Positions 38,132-49,900 of a stretch of DNA of 64,000 nucleotides are shown here, in pieces. The DNA is from Buttiauxella selenatireducens (GTDB taxonomy: Bacteria; Pseudomonadota; Gammaproteobacteria; Enterobacterales; Enterobacteriaceae): assembly GCF_031432975.1 (NCBI RefSeq), contig NZ_CP133838.1:62001-126000 (forward strand). Reading direction: 5' to 3'. The notes below the pieces were generated by a model. That model was not told the origin of the DNA. It saw only the letters and a list, made by a program, of their open reading frames with translations, and ran no database searches. Position numbers and translations under genes: made by a program. Position 1 is the stretch's first letter. Each line of letters starts with the position of its first letter.

Positions 38132-38739
38132 AGACTCATCCTGAAGTGTTGTCTTCGATACATAAGACACGTTATCGGCATGAGCGAGCAAGGCCAAAAA
38201 CTGGGCTGATTCAGGCGCAAGATTTGCCCCTAACATCGGTAGAGCAGAAATTCCTCGGTGCCCACTCCAGTCCCTATACCACCGGCCATATGCTACGGAA
38301 TATACGCCAGGTTCAAAATGATGACGGGACGCTGACGATGAAAAGTATTCGTGGAAAAACGTTGATAGTCATCGTGTTATATTTTACTAAATATATCCCG
38401 GACTTTATATTCATCTTGTGAATATAAAACATATTTAACGACTGTTATTACAAATCTAACTCCTTGATGTTTTTGATTTATATCATTTGATTTTGTTTGG
38501 TAACTATATGAATTTATTTAATTTTTAATATATAAAAACCGTAAAGGTTATTTTTTTAAAACTGACTCCATGATTTTTTTGCTGTCAATCACGTCTGCTC
38601 ATTTTTAGGAGTTTGCATTCATATATTATCTGAAACACTGTGGTAATATTTAGAAACAAGTTCACGGGTTATTTTAATTTTTGCTGTAAGTCGTTTTAAA
38701 AATCACTCTCGCTGATTAATTATTTAACAGGAAGTTAAT
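38132..38739. other. Long intergenic region between the PTS operon and cdiB, with a possible gene remnant
   Basis: The left part should carry the PTS-operon promoter. On the plus strand, 38200-38364 reads like a piece of a real protein (DLPLTSVEQKFLGAHSSPYT and RNIRQVQNDDGTLTMKSIRG) and then runs into an AT-rich tail. It has no start or ribosome site and matches no family I recognise. Bases 38370-38739 are AT-rich with no coding signal and should include the cdiBCAI promoter. Confidence 0.35.
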
Positions 38740-40413
38740 GTGCGTATTTCTTTTACAACGTTATTCTTTGCGTTGGGATGTTTATTGCTATCAGCAAGCG
38801 GTTATTCCGCCCCGGGAGACCAGGAATTAATACGTCAGCAGGAAAACCAGCGTGCGCGTGAAGCCGCTTTAGCCCCGGAAACTCCTGATGTGCGGCTTTC
38901 TGCGCCGTCGTCGTCTTCTGGCAGGTTACAGTTTCCGAAAGAAACCCCGTGTTTCCCAATTAATACCGTTGAACTGCAAAACCGCCGTTCACTTCCGCAC
39001 TGGTTACCGTTGCAAAAGATCGCCAACCAGGCCAATGGGCAGTGCTTAGGTTCCGGCGGCATAAACCTGCTGATGAGCGCCCTGCAAAATCGCCTGATCG
39101 ACAGCGGATATGTCACCTCCCGTGTGGTGGCTCCCCAGCAGGATTTAACGAGAGGCTCTCTCATGCTCGCCCTCGTGCCGGGCAACATTCGCCATGTGGC
39201 GCTCACCCCGCAAAGCGGCCATTACGTCACTCGTTTCACCGCATTCCCGGCGCATGGAGGCAACTTGCTGGATTTGCGCGATATAGAACAGGGGCTGGAA
39301 AACTTACAGCGCGTGCCGACGGTACAAGCCAGCATGGAAATCGTGCCGGGTGAAAAACCGGGCGAAAGTGATATCGCCCTGAGCTGGCAGCAAAGCAAAA
39401 TGTGGCGTGTGGGGGCATCGCTTGATGACTCCGGCTCGCGCAGCACCGGGCGCTATCAGGGCGGGGTGACCGTTTACGGCGATAACCTGCTGAGCCTGAG
39501 CGACACACTTTATCTTTCCGCTGGCAGCTCACTGCATGCGCCGGAAGGCAAAGGTACCCACAACTACACCGGTCAGTACTCCCTGCCATTTGGCTATTGG
39601 GCAACCAGCCTGACGGCCAGTAACAACAGTTATTATCAGACGGTGGCCGGTTTAAATGGTGATATTCGCTACAGCGGTGAAAGCAATAATATCGACTGGC
39701 AGTTAAGCCGTGTGCTGCACCGCAACGCCAGCCAGAAGACCTCATTCACTTATGATGTGATTGCCCGCGATTCAAAAAACTTCGTCAACGGCACCGAAGT
39801 TGACGTACAGCGTCGTCAGACTGCCGCCTGGAAAATCGGTTTACAACATCGTCATTATATTGATGCCGCCACACTTGATGCCGGTATCAGCTACCAACGC
39901 GGCACGCGCTGGTTTGGCGCCATTCCTGCCTCCGAAGAGTATTACGGTGAGGCGACGGCACTGAGCAAAATCATCCAACTTAATGCCCAGCTTGATGCGC
40001 CTTTTGTGCTGGCCGCGCAGAACTTCCGTTACAACGTGCAGTACCTGCGCCAGATGAGCAACACCCCACTTACGCCGCAGGATCAGTTCTCTATTGGCGG
40101 GCGCTGGACGGTACGCGGTTTCGATGGCGAACGCACGCTGAGCGCCGACCGCGGCTGGACGGTGCGCAATGAACTCGCCTGGCAAACTCCGGTGCCGAAT
40201 CACCAGCTTTATCTCGGCGTCGACTACGGTGAAATCGGCGGCCACGGCAGCGAGTACAACCTCGGTAACCATCTGGCGGGCGGCGCGGTGGGTCTGCGCG
40301 GCGGTCTGTGGGGTGCCAGTTACGACACGTTTGTGGGGATCCCGCTTTCTAAACCCGACGGTTTTACGACCGATCCGGTCACGCTCGGCTTCAACCTGAA
40401 CTGGCAGTACTGA
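38740..40413 (+). CDS. cdiB: CdiB, two-partner-secretion outer-membrane transporter (ShlB/FhaC family)
   Basis: A 557-residue TpsB protein. Signal peptide: [20 protein letters not shown]. Two POTRA-like regions (about 75-220) precede a 16-stranded barrel that ends in the aromatic NLNWQY. The conserved loop-6 motif VRGF is at 458-461. It exports CdiA across the outer membrane. The start is GTG at 38740, five bases after AGGAAG. cdiC starts one base after its stop. Confidence 0.92.
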   Translation: MRISFTTLFFALGCLLLSASGYSAPGDQELIRQQENQRAREAALAPETPDVRLSAPSSSSGRLQFPKETPCFPINTVELQNRRSLPHWLPLQKIANQANGQCLGSGGINLLMSALQNRLIDSGYVTSRVVAPQQDLTRGSLMLALVPGNIRHVALTPQSGHYVTRFTAFPAHGGNLLDLRDIEQGLENLQRVPTVQASMEIVPGEKPGESDIALSWQQSKMWRVGASLDDSGSRSTGRYQGGVTVYGDNLLSLSDTLYLSAGSSLHAPEGKGTHNYTGQYSLPFGYWATSLTASNNSYYQTVAGLNGDIRYSGESNNIDWQLSRVLHRNASQKTSFTYDVIARDSKNFVNGTEVDVQRRQTAAWKIGLQHRHYIDAATLDAGISYQRGTRWFGAIPASEEYYGEATALSKIIQLNAQLDAPFVLAAQNFRYNVQYLRQMSNTPLTPQDQFSIGGRWTVRGFDGERTLSADRGWTVRNELAWQTPVPNHQLYLGVDYGEIGGHGSEYNLGNHLAGGAVGLRGGLWGASYDTFVGIPLSKPDGFTTDPVTLGFNLNWQY

Positions 40414-40414
40414 G

Positions 40415-40960
40415 ATGGGCATTAACGGATTTGATGTGATTGCACCGGGTGTGCTCGGTGGGGAAGCCAGCTCAGCTGAAGTACTGGGTGCCGCGGTCTG
40501 GCTGTGGATGCATTCGGAATTCCATCGCGAACTGGCACTGGAAACACTGCCCGCCGTACTGCTGCCGATTATCGAAAAGCAGCAATACCTGCTGGCCTGC
40601 GAAAACGGCAAACCGGTGTTTTTCCTGAGCTGGATGTGGATGGACGAAGACGCCGAGCGGCGTTATCTGGAAGCGCCTGGCATTATGACGCAGGAACGTG
40701 ACTGGTTCAGCGGACCGCGTCTGTGGCTGCGCGACTGGGTCGCCCCTTTCGGGCATACCTCCGCCATGAAACGCCTGGTGACGGAGTACCTGTTTCCGGA
40801 GCACTGCATGCGCGCGCTCTGGCACCGTGGCGTGACGCACGGCAAATGCGTCAAAAATTTTCGCGGCGCGAAAGTCAGCCAGCAACAGGCTGAAGACTGG
40901 CGCACCGCACACCCTGTGACTGTTTCAATAAAAGAATTCCCGGCAAGGACGCTACCATGA
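40415..40960 (+). CDS. cdiC: CdiC, HlyC-type toxin-activating lysine acyltransferase
   Basis: A 181-residue protein of the RTX toxin-activating acyltransferase family. Alignment from memory to HlyC places the catalytic His at His37 (HSEFHREL) and the Asp at Asp107 (WLRDWVAPFG). Such enzymes move a fatty acyl chain from acyl-ACP to toxin lysines. Its place between cdiB and cdiA, with a one-base gap and a four-base stop-start overlap, means it is made with CdiA and probably acylates it in the cytoplasm. Only some CDI loci carry such a gene. Confidence 0.9.
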   Translation: MGINGFDVIAPGVLGGEASSAEVLGAAVWLWMHSEFHRELALETLPAVLLPIIEKQQYLLACENGKPVFFLSWMWMDEDAERRYLEAPGIMTQERDWFSGPRLWLRDWVAPFGHTSAMKRLVTEYLFPEHCMRALWHRGVTHGKCVKNFRGAKVSQQQAEDWRTAHPVTVSIKEFPARTLP

Positions 40961-43900
40961 ACAAGAACCTTTATCGCATTGTCTTTAACAAAGCACGTGG
41001 CATGTTGATGGTGGTGGCTGATATTGCAGCATCAGGGCGCGCCTCGTCCGGCCCGTCCTCCGGTGTCGGGCATACGCTTTCACAGCGTGTCAGCTCTCTG
41101 TCCCGCCTTAACTTCAGCCTGTTACTGGCACTGGGCTGCGTGAGTGTTTCCGTGCAGGCGGGGATCGTTGCAGACGGCGCCGCACCTGGAAATCAGCAGC
41201 CGACGATTATTAACAGCGCCAACGGCACGCCACAGGTAAATATTCAGTCACCCAACGGCAACGGCGTTTCCCATAACAAATACAGCCAGTTTGATGTCGA
41301 TGGCCAGGGCGCGATCCTCAATAACTCGCACAATGCCACACAAACGCAACTGGGCGGCATGGTTAACGGCAACCCGTGGCTGGCAAAAAGCGAAGCAAAA
41401 ATCATCCTTAACGAGGTGAACTCGCGCAATCCCAGCCAGCTTAACGGGGTGCTGGAAGTCGCGGGTAAAAAGGCACAAATCATTATCGCCAACCCGGCGG
41501 GTATCAGTTGCGATGGCTGTGGTTTTATCAATGCCAACCGCACCACGCTGACCACGGGAAATCCGCAGCTCAGCAACGGTCAAATCACCGGCTACGACGT
41601 GCGGCAGGGGGAAATTGTTATCCAGGGGCGCGGCATGGACAGCACCTCCCAGGACAGCACCGATATCATTGCCCGTGCGGTGAAAGTGAACGCCGGGATC
41701 TGGGCGAACGACCTGAAGGTCACTACTGGCAGCAATGTGGTGGACGCTGTCCATGAGAACATCAGCAAGACCGCGTCGGATGCCAGCACTCGCCCACAAC
41801 TGGCGGTAGATGTGTCACAACTGGGTGGCATGTATGCGGGAAAAATCCGTCTTATTGGCACTGAAAGCGGTGTTGGCGTCCGCAATGCGGGCACGATTGG
41901 TGCTTCTGCTGGCAGCGTGACGATCACCGCGGACGGGCGCATCGAAAACAGCGGTGCGATGAGCAGTGCTCAGGATTTAGCGGTCAGCGCGTCCGGTGGC
42001 ATTCAGAACAGCGGTACGCAGTACGCTGCCGGTAACACCACGCTACGCACTCCGGCAGACATCACTAATAGCGGCACGATTGCCGCCGCGCACGAGACAA
42101 ACATTTCCGCGGGCAGCCTCAATAGCACCACTTCAGGCGTGTTAGCCGCCGGTTTGAACAGCGACGGCAAACTGGGCAGCAGCGGCAACCTGACGCTCTC
42201 CACCACCGGCCAACTGAGTGCTCACGGGCAGAACCTCGCCGCAACGACCCTCAATGCGCAAGGCGCTGATGTCGATTTCAGTCAGAGCCAGACCTGGGCG
42301 CGTGACATTAACGCGACCGCGACAAGCGGCAATCTCAGCACCGCACAGGGCAATATCGCGGCGGCGCAAACCCTCACGCTGAAGACCAACGGTCTGTTGA
42401 ACAACGACGGTGGCAAGCTGGAAGCTGACCGCTTGCTTCTGGGTGGCAGCACGCTCTCTAACCAGAGTGGCGTCATTAATCAACTCGGTGAACAGGATCT
42501 TTCGCTTACCCAGAACACCGCTATCAATAACAACGGTGGCACGATTGCCAGCAACGGTAACAACCTCACGCTCAGCACCGCAAAACTGACCAACCAGCAG
42601 GGCACGATTATCCATGCAGGACGCGGAAAATTAACCCTGAATGCCGCGCAGATGGATGCCACTGGCGGCACGCTCGCTTCCAATGGTGCACTGGATTTGC
42701 AGGGTAAAAATCTGGTGCTGAACAGTGCAATCACCCAGGCAGACAGCGTTACAGTCACCGCCGACAGCCTGTCGCACCGCGCAGGGAATATGACGCAAAC
42801 GGGCAGCGGCAACATGGCGGTCAACGTCAGCGGCGGGCTGGATAACAGCCTGGGCAATATGGCCTCGAGCGGAGATTTCACTCTCACGGCAGGCAATGTG
42901 AACAACCAGCAGGGGCAATTGCTTTCCGCGGGCAATTCGCTCGCGCTCACCAGCACCGGAAACGTCGATAACCGCAGCGGATTAATCGCCTCCAGTGGTG
43001 CTCTCAATGTCAGTAGCCGCGGGCTGGATAACAGCGCCGGGTTAATGCAAAGCGGCAGCACCTTCACGCTCGATACCCACGGCGGCACGCTGATTAACCA
43101 GAACAGCGGCGACCAGGGCGGCATTGTCAGTCTGGGCGATTTATGGCTTAACAGCGGCAATGTCCAAAACCAGCACGGCACGGTCTACAGCGGCGGCAAC
43201 GCCTGGCTTTCCACCGGAAGCTGGAACAACACCGCAGGGCAGATGGCCTCGGTGAATGCTCTCACCTGGGGCGGCCAGACGCTGCTCAACGATAACGGCG
43301 GCGTGATACAAAGCGGCGGCAATCTGGCGCTGGATACTCATGGGGCCGCGCTCAGCAACACCAACAGTGGCGCGTCAGGTGGCATTATCGGTGGCGGTGA
43401 TGTGCAGATCTCAGCAGGTGAGGTGAATAACCAGTCCGGCACGGTATACAGCGCCAACCATGTTCAGCTCACCACGGGGCGTTGGAACAATATCGCCGGG
43501 CAGATGGTGGGTGTCAGCGGGCTGAACTTCAGCGGTGGCGAACTCCTTAACGATAACGGCGGTCTGATCCAGAGCGGTGGCGCACTGGACCTGGACACCC
43601 ATGGCGCACAACTGAGCAACACCCTGGAGGGCAATATTGTCAGCCAGAGCGATTTACGGCTCACGGCAGGTAATGTGAACAACCAGTCTGGCACGGTGTA
43701 CAGCGGCTCAAATGCCTCGCTCACCACTGGGAGCTGGAACAATACCGCAGGGCAACTGGCGGGCGTCGGTTCGCTCAATTACAGCGGCAGTGCGTTATGG
43801 AATGACAACGGCGGTCTGATACAGAGCGGCGGCAATCTGGCGCTCGACACCCATGGCGCAGCACTCAGCAATACCGAAAATGGCACGATCTCAAGCGGCA

Positions 43901-46900
43901 ATGATTTACAGATTACCTCCGGTAATGTGAACAACCAGTCCGGTGTGGTTTACAGCGCGGGCAATGCGCGGCTTGCCACCGGAAGCTGGGACAACACCGC
44001 CGGTCTGCTGGCAGGCGTGGGGTCGCTGACTTACAGCGGTAGCACGTTGCTGAACGATAACGGCGGCGCGGTGCAAAGCGGCGGTGACTTGCTGCTTGAT
44101 ACCCACGGTGCGTTGCTGAGCAACACGAATAGCGGCGAGTCTGGCGGTATCACCAGCCAGGGCAACATGACGCTTAACAGCGGTGCGCTGAATAACGGGC
44201 TCGGCGCGATTATCAGCAATCAGCAACTTGCGCTGAACACCGCAGAGGTGAACAACGACGCGGGTTTGCTGGTGGCTTTGCAGGGGCTAACTGCCTCGAC
44301 TGGCGCACTCAGTAACCACGGCGGCGCTATCCAGTCGGGCGCGGATTTAAACTGGAACACGCACGACAATAACCTGAACAACCTCGACGGCTTAATCAGC
44401 GCACAGAACCGCCTGGCCCTGGAAACTGGTGAGGTGAACAACCAGCAGGGGCTGCTGACCAGCGGCGGAGATCTCACCCTCACCAGCGGCAATCTTGATA
44501 ACCGCAACGGGCAAATCGCCGGAAAAGATGACCTGACGCTAAACACCACCGGTATAAACAACCAGCACGGCGCCCTCCAGGCGCTGGGCGATATGGCGCT
44601 CAACGCCACGAATGCGATTATCGACAACACGGCGGGGCTGATTCAGAGCGCACAGCAGGTGCTGATGAATGCCGCGCAGGTAATAAACCAGGACACCCAC
44701 AGCGACCACCAGTCGCTGGGTATTCAGGGCGGCGATATTCTGGTGACCGCCGACACGCTCAATAACCTGAACGGTGATGTGCTGGCAAATAACACGGTCG
44801 GCCTTAATCTCACCGGGCTGCTTAATAACAGCAACGGCCTGATCACGGCGATGGACCTGGCGAAAATCCGTGCCGGAGAGGTGATTAACCGCCAGGGCGA
44901 TATTGAAGCGGGCAATGGCCTGACTCTCGACAGCACCAGCCTGACGGGGGATGGCAAACTGCTTTCTCTGGGCGATATGCACATCGGGCTTGCCAGCGAT
45001 TTCACCAACGTGGGAACGATTCAGGCTAACGGCAATCTGGACTTCACCACCACCGGTAGCGTCACCAACCAAAACCTGATGCAGGCGGGTGAGTCTTTCA
45101 CGTTTAACGCCGCGTCACTCAACAACACCGTGGACGGGGAGCTGAGCGCGGGCACGCTGGATGTCAACGTCAGCGGTATGCTCACTAACCGTGGCCTTCT
45201 GGACGGTTACAACACCCATCTCAGCGCGCAGACGCTGAACAACATTGGCACCGGACGTATCTACGGCGACTGGCTGTCGATTGACGCCCGCACGCTCAAC
45301 AACAACGCTGAAGGCGGTATGGCGGCGACCATTGCTGCCCGTCAGCAACTGGATCTTGGCGTCGGCATACTCAATAACCGCGACCACGCCCTGATTTACA
45401 GCGACGGGAATATGTACCTCGGTGGTCATCTTGATGAGAACTGGCTGGCTACCGGGCAGGCCGTCACCGTGAATAACCACAGTGCGACCATTGAATCCGC
45501 AGGCAATATGACGTTGAACGTTGCCACGCTCAACAACGTCAATGACCACTTCACCACCGAAAATGTGGTGGTGTCACAGGAGCATATTTCCGAGTACAAC
45601 GTCGACCGTCTCGGCAGTCAGCTTTATAACGATAACGACTACGACATCAGCATCTACAAGGATGAGACCTGGATAATCTGTATCGAAGGAGTTCTCTGTC
45701 ACAACACCGCCGGCGACAAGTTCACCCACTACGACTACACCCGCACCATCACCGAAGACCGCGTACTGGAAAGTGACCCGGGCCAGATTATTGCGGGCGG
45801 TTCGCTGACGATTAATGCCGGGGATGTGCTTAACGACAAGAGCCAGATCGTCGCGGGCGGCAACCTCAACATCAACGCCACGAACCTGAATAACGTGGAA
45901 GTGGCAGGCGAGCGCACCATCACCGATGACGGCACCGCCACGCGCTACAAACGTAAGCAAAGCAAAGGCGGTGACTCCCCGAGCGTGAAAACCTCAGACT
46001 ACACGCCACCGGCCATCATTCAGGAGATCAGCCTCAACGCCAGCACGGTGGCAGACCACAGCCAGGTCGACGGCAGTGGCCTGACGGTAGATGCGCGCCA
46101 GGATACCTCCGTCAGCGGCACGATTCAGGGCGGCGGCAGCCTCAGTATCGGCGACATTGCCGGGCCAAACGGCGCGGGCGCGATGGCTACAGGGCCGGTC
46201 GGCTCGGTGACCATTCCCGGCATCAACGGCGGCCCGTCCATGAGCCTGTCGCCTGGCAAAACCTTCGAAGTGAACCTGCCGGGCGACAGCCAGGTGGTGC
46301 GCATGGTCGGGCCGAACACCCGTATCCCGGACAACAGCCTGTTCAAATCGCATCCCGAGAGTAACAGCCCTTACTTAGTTGAAACCGACCCGCGCTTCAC
46401 CAACCAGAAGCAGTGGCTCAGCTCCGATTACATGATGCAGGCGTTTATCACTGACCCGAACAATATCCAGAAGCGTCTTGGCGATGGCTTCTACGAGCAG
46501 CGCCTGATCCGCGAACAGGTGGTGGCACTGACCGGACAGCGTTACATCGGCGACACGCAAAGTGACGAAGAGCAGTACAAAATGCTGATGAATAACGGCA
46601 TCGCCTTTGGCCAGAAATGGGGCCTGAAACCGGGCGTGGCGCTGACGCCGGAGCAGATGAGTGCACTGACATCCGATATCGTCTGGATGGTAAGCCAGAC
46701 CGTGCAGTTACCGGACGGCAGCACCCAGCAGGTACTGGTGCCGCAGGTGTATGCGAAGGTGAAAGTGGGCGACCTTGACGGCAGCGGCGCGCTGCTTGCC
46801 GGGCGCAACGTCAACCTTAACCTGAGTGGCGACCTGACTAACAGCGGGCGTATCAACAGCAAAGACAGCACGCAGATACTGGCGAACAACATCAACAACC

Positions 46901-49900
46901 TCGGCGGCATCATCAGCGGCAACGATGTGGCGCTGCAGGCGCGTACCGACATCAACAATATCGGCGGCACCATTAAAGGGGGCGACAGCCTGCTGGCGAT
47001 CGCTGGGCGCGACATCAACGTCACCACCACCACACGCAGTGCCGTCAGCACCGACGGTAACTTTGGCCGCACCAGCATTGACCGCATCGGCAGCCTGTCG
47101 GTAACCAACGACGGCGGCTTCCTGGGCGTTCAGGCCGGGCGCGATGTGAACCTGACGGCGGCGCAGGTCAGCAACGGTGGCGCAGACAGTCAGACCACGA
47201 TTATCGCGGGTAACAACCTGAACCTGAACACGGTGCAAACCGGCAGCAATGACAACCTGAGCTGGGGCAGCGACGACTGGCTGAAGCGCTCACAGAGCGG
47301 GGATACCGGTACGGTCATTCAGGGCGGCGGTAACGTCTCGATGGGCGCGGGCAATGATGTGAATATCACCGCGGGCAACGTCTCGGCGAACCAGCAACTG
47401 ACCATTCAGGCGGGCAACGACCTGAATATCGTCAACGGCACGGCGTCCGACAGCTTCGAGCAGTATACGAAGCAGACGGGCAGTAGCAGTATGACCTCGA
47501 AAACCACCACGGTTGACCACAACAGCGAAAGCAACCAACTGGCGGTGGGCAGCCAGCTTGACGGCGACGGCGTGACGCTTTCGGCGGGTCACGACCTGTT
47601 TATTCAGGGAAGCCAGGTGGCGGGCAGCCAGGATGTGAACCTGATTGCCGGGAATAACCTCACCGTCACCACGGCGACGGAACAGCACGACGAGATGCAT
47701 CAGCATCAGGAGAAAAAATCGGGCTTAAGCGGCACTGGCGGTATCGGTATCAGCTATGGCACCAATGACCTGAAAACCACCGACACCGGGACATCACTGA
47801 CCAGCGCAGGCAGTACGGTGGGCAGCATTAACGGTGATGTGAATATGGTGGCGGGCAACGGCCTGACCATCAAAGGCTCGGACGTGCTGGCAGGGAACAA
47901 CATTGCCCTGCAGGGTAAACAGGTGGATATCCTGGCGGCAGACAATGAAACCAGCTCAAAACATACCGTCGAGCAGAGCAGCAGCGGGCTGACACTGGCG
48001 CTCTCCGGCACGGTGGGCAGCGCGATTAACCAAGCGGTGACCAGCGCGAACACCGCCAACCAGGAAAAAGACAGCAACGGACGCATGGCGGCACTCGACG
48101 GCATGAAGTCGGTGCTCAGCGGTGTGCAGGCATATCAGGGCGCGGAGCTGAACCAGGCCCAGGGCGGTGATCCTGCTGCCATGATTGGCGTCAACCTCTC
48201 TTACGGCAGCCAGTCGTCGAAATCTGAACAAACGCAGACCAACCACGACAGTCAGGGCAGCACGATCCAGGCGGGGAACAACCTCAGCATTAAAGCGACG
48301 GACAGCGATATCAACGTCACCGGCAGCCAGATACGCGCCGGAAACGACATCACGCTTGATGCGGCACGCGATGTGAACCTGATTTCAGCCGAAAACACCC
48401 ATCAGCTCGACGGTAAAAACGAGAGCCACGGTGGCTCGGTAGGTGTGGGGATTAACTTTGGCGGCGGCAGCAACGGTATCTCGGTGAACGCCAGCGTCAA
48501 CAAGGGTAAAGGTAGTGAAACCGGCAACGGCACCACGCATACGGAAACCACGATTGATGCCGGTAACCACCTGACCGTTATCAGCGGACGCGACACCACG
48601 CTGACGGGGGCACAAATCAGCGGCGATAAAGTGACGATGGACGTGGGCCGTAACCTGACGCTGACCAGTGAAAAGGACTCTGACCAGTACGACTCGAAGC
48701 AGCAGAACGCCAGCGCGGGCGGCAGTGTGAGCATGGGCGGCGGGTCCGGGTCAGTGAGTCTGAGCCAGGACAAAATGCACAGCAACTACGAGGCAGTGCA
48801 GGAGCAGACGGGTATCTTCGCCGGTAACGGCGGCTTCGATATCACGGTGGGCGAACACACCCAGCTTAACGGTGCGGTGATCAGCTCCACAGCAACGTCG
48901 GATAAAAACCTGCTCGACACCGGAACATTAGGCTTCAGCAATATCGACAACCACGCAGAATTTGAGGTGGAGCACCAGAGCGTAGGCATCAGCAGCGGTG
49001 GCAGCATCGGCAGTCAGTTTGCGGGCAACATGGCAAACGGCCTGTTAGTCGGTGCCAACAGCGAAGGCAGCGCAGACTCGACCACCTCGTCGGCGATAAG
49101 CGGTGGAACCATCACCATCCGCGATAAAGACAAACAGACACAGAATGTCGACGACCTGAGCCGTGATGTGGCGAACGCCAATCCGGGACTGGACACGATA
49201 TTCGACAAGGAAAAAGAGCAGCGCCGGTTGCAGGAAATCCAGGCGATAGGGGAGATAGGCAGCCAGGCGGCAGATATCGTGCGGACGCAGGGTGAAATCG
49301 CGAAGCAGGAGGCGCTGAAAGATCCGAAAGCGCGACAAGATGCCAAAGAAGTGCTGGCCGGAAAAGGTATCCTGAACCCAACAGATGAGCAGATTAACCA
49401 GCAAGTTGGCATTACAGCCATGGCTCCGTATGGCACGGGCGGCAGTATTCAGCAGGGACTCCAGGCAGCAACAGCCGTGGTTCAGGGACTGTTAGGCGGT
49501 GATATTGGCAAGGCTCTTGCAGGGGGCATGAATCCGTATATTGCCGATCTCATTCACGACCAGACTATGAATGCCGATGGCACTGTGAACATGGAAGCGA
49601 ATGCGATGGCTCACGCCATCTGGGGCGCCATTGCCGCAGAAGCCAGCGGCAACAGTGCGCTGGCAGGTGCCTCGGGTGCGGTCAGTGGTGAACTGATGGC
49701 GCGCTATATTGCTGGCGAGATGTATCCGGGTGTCGATCCGAGTGATCTGACCGAAGAGCAGAAGCAAACCTTGTCTGCGTTGGGCACACTGGCGGCGGGG
49801 CTTGCAGGCGGCCTGGCTGGCGACAGCACTTCCGATGCAGTTGCAGGCGCTCAGGCTGGGAAGAACTCGGTGGAGAATAACTATTTGAGCTATGACCAGG

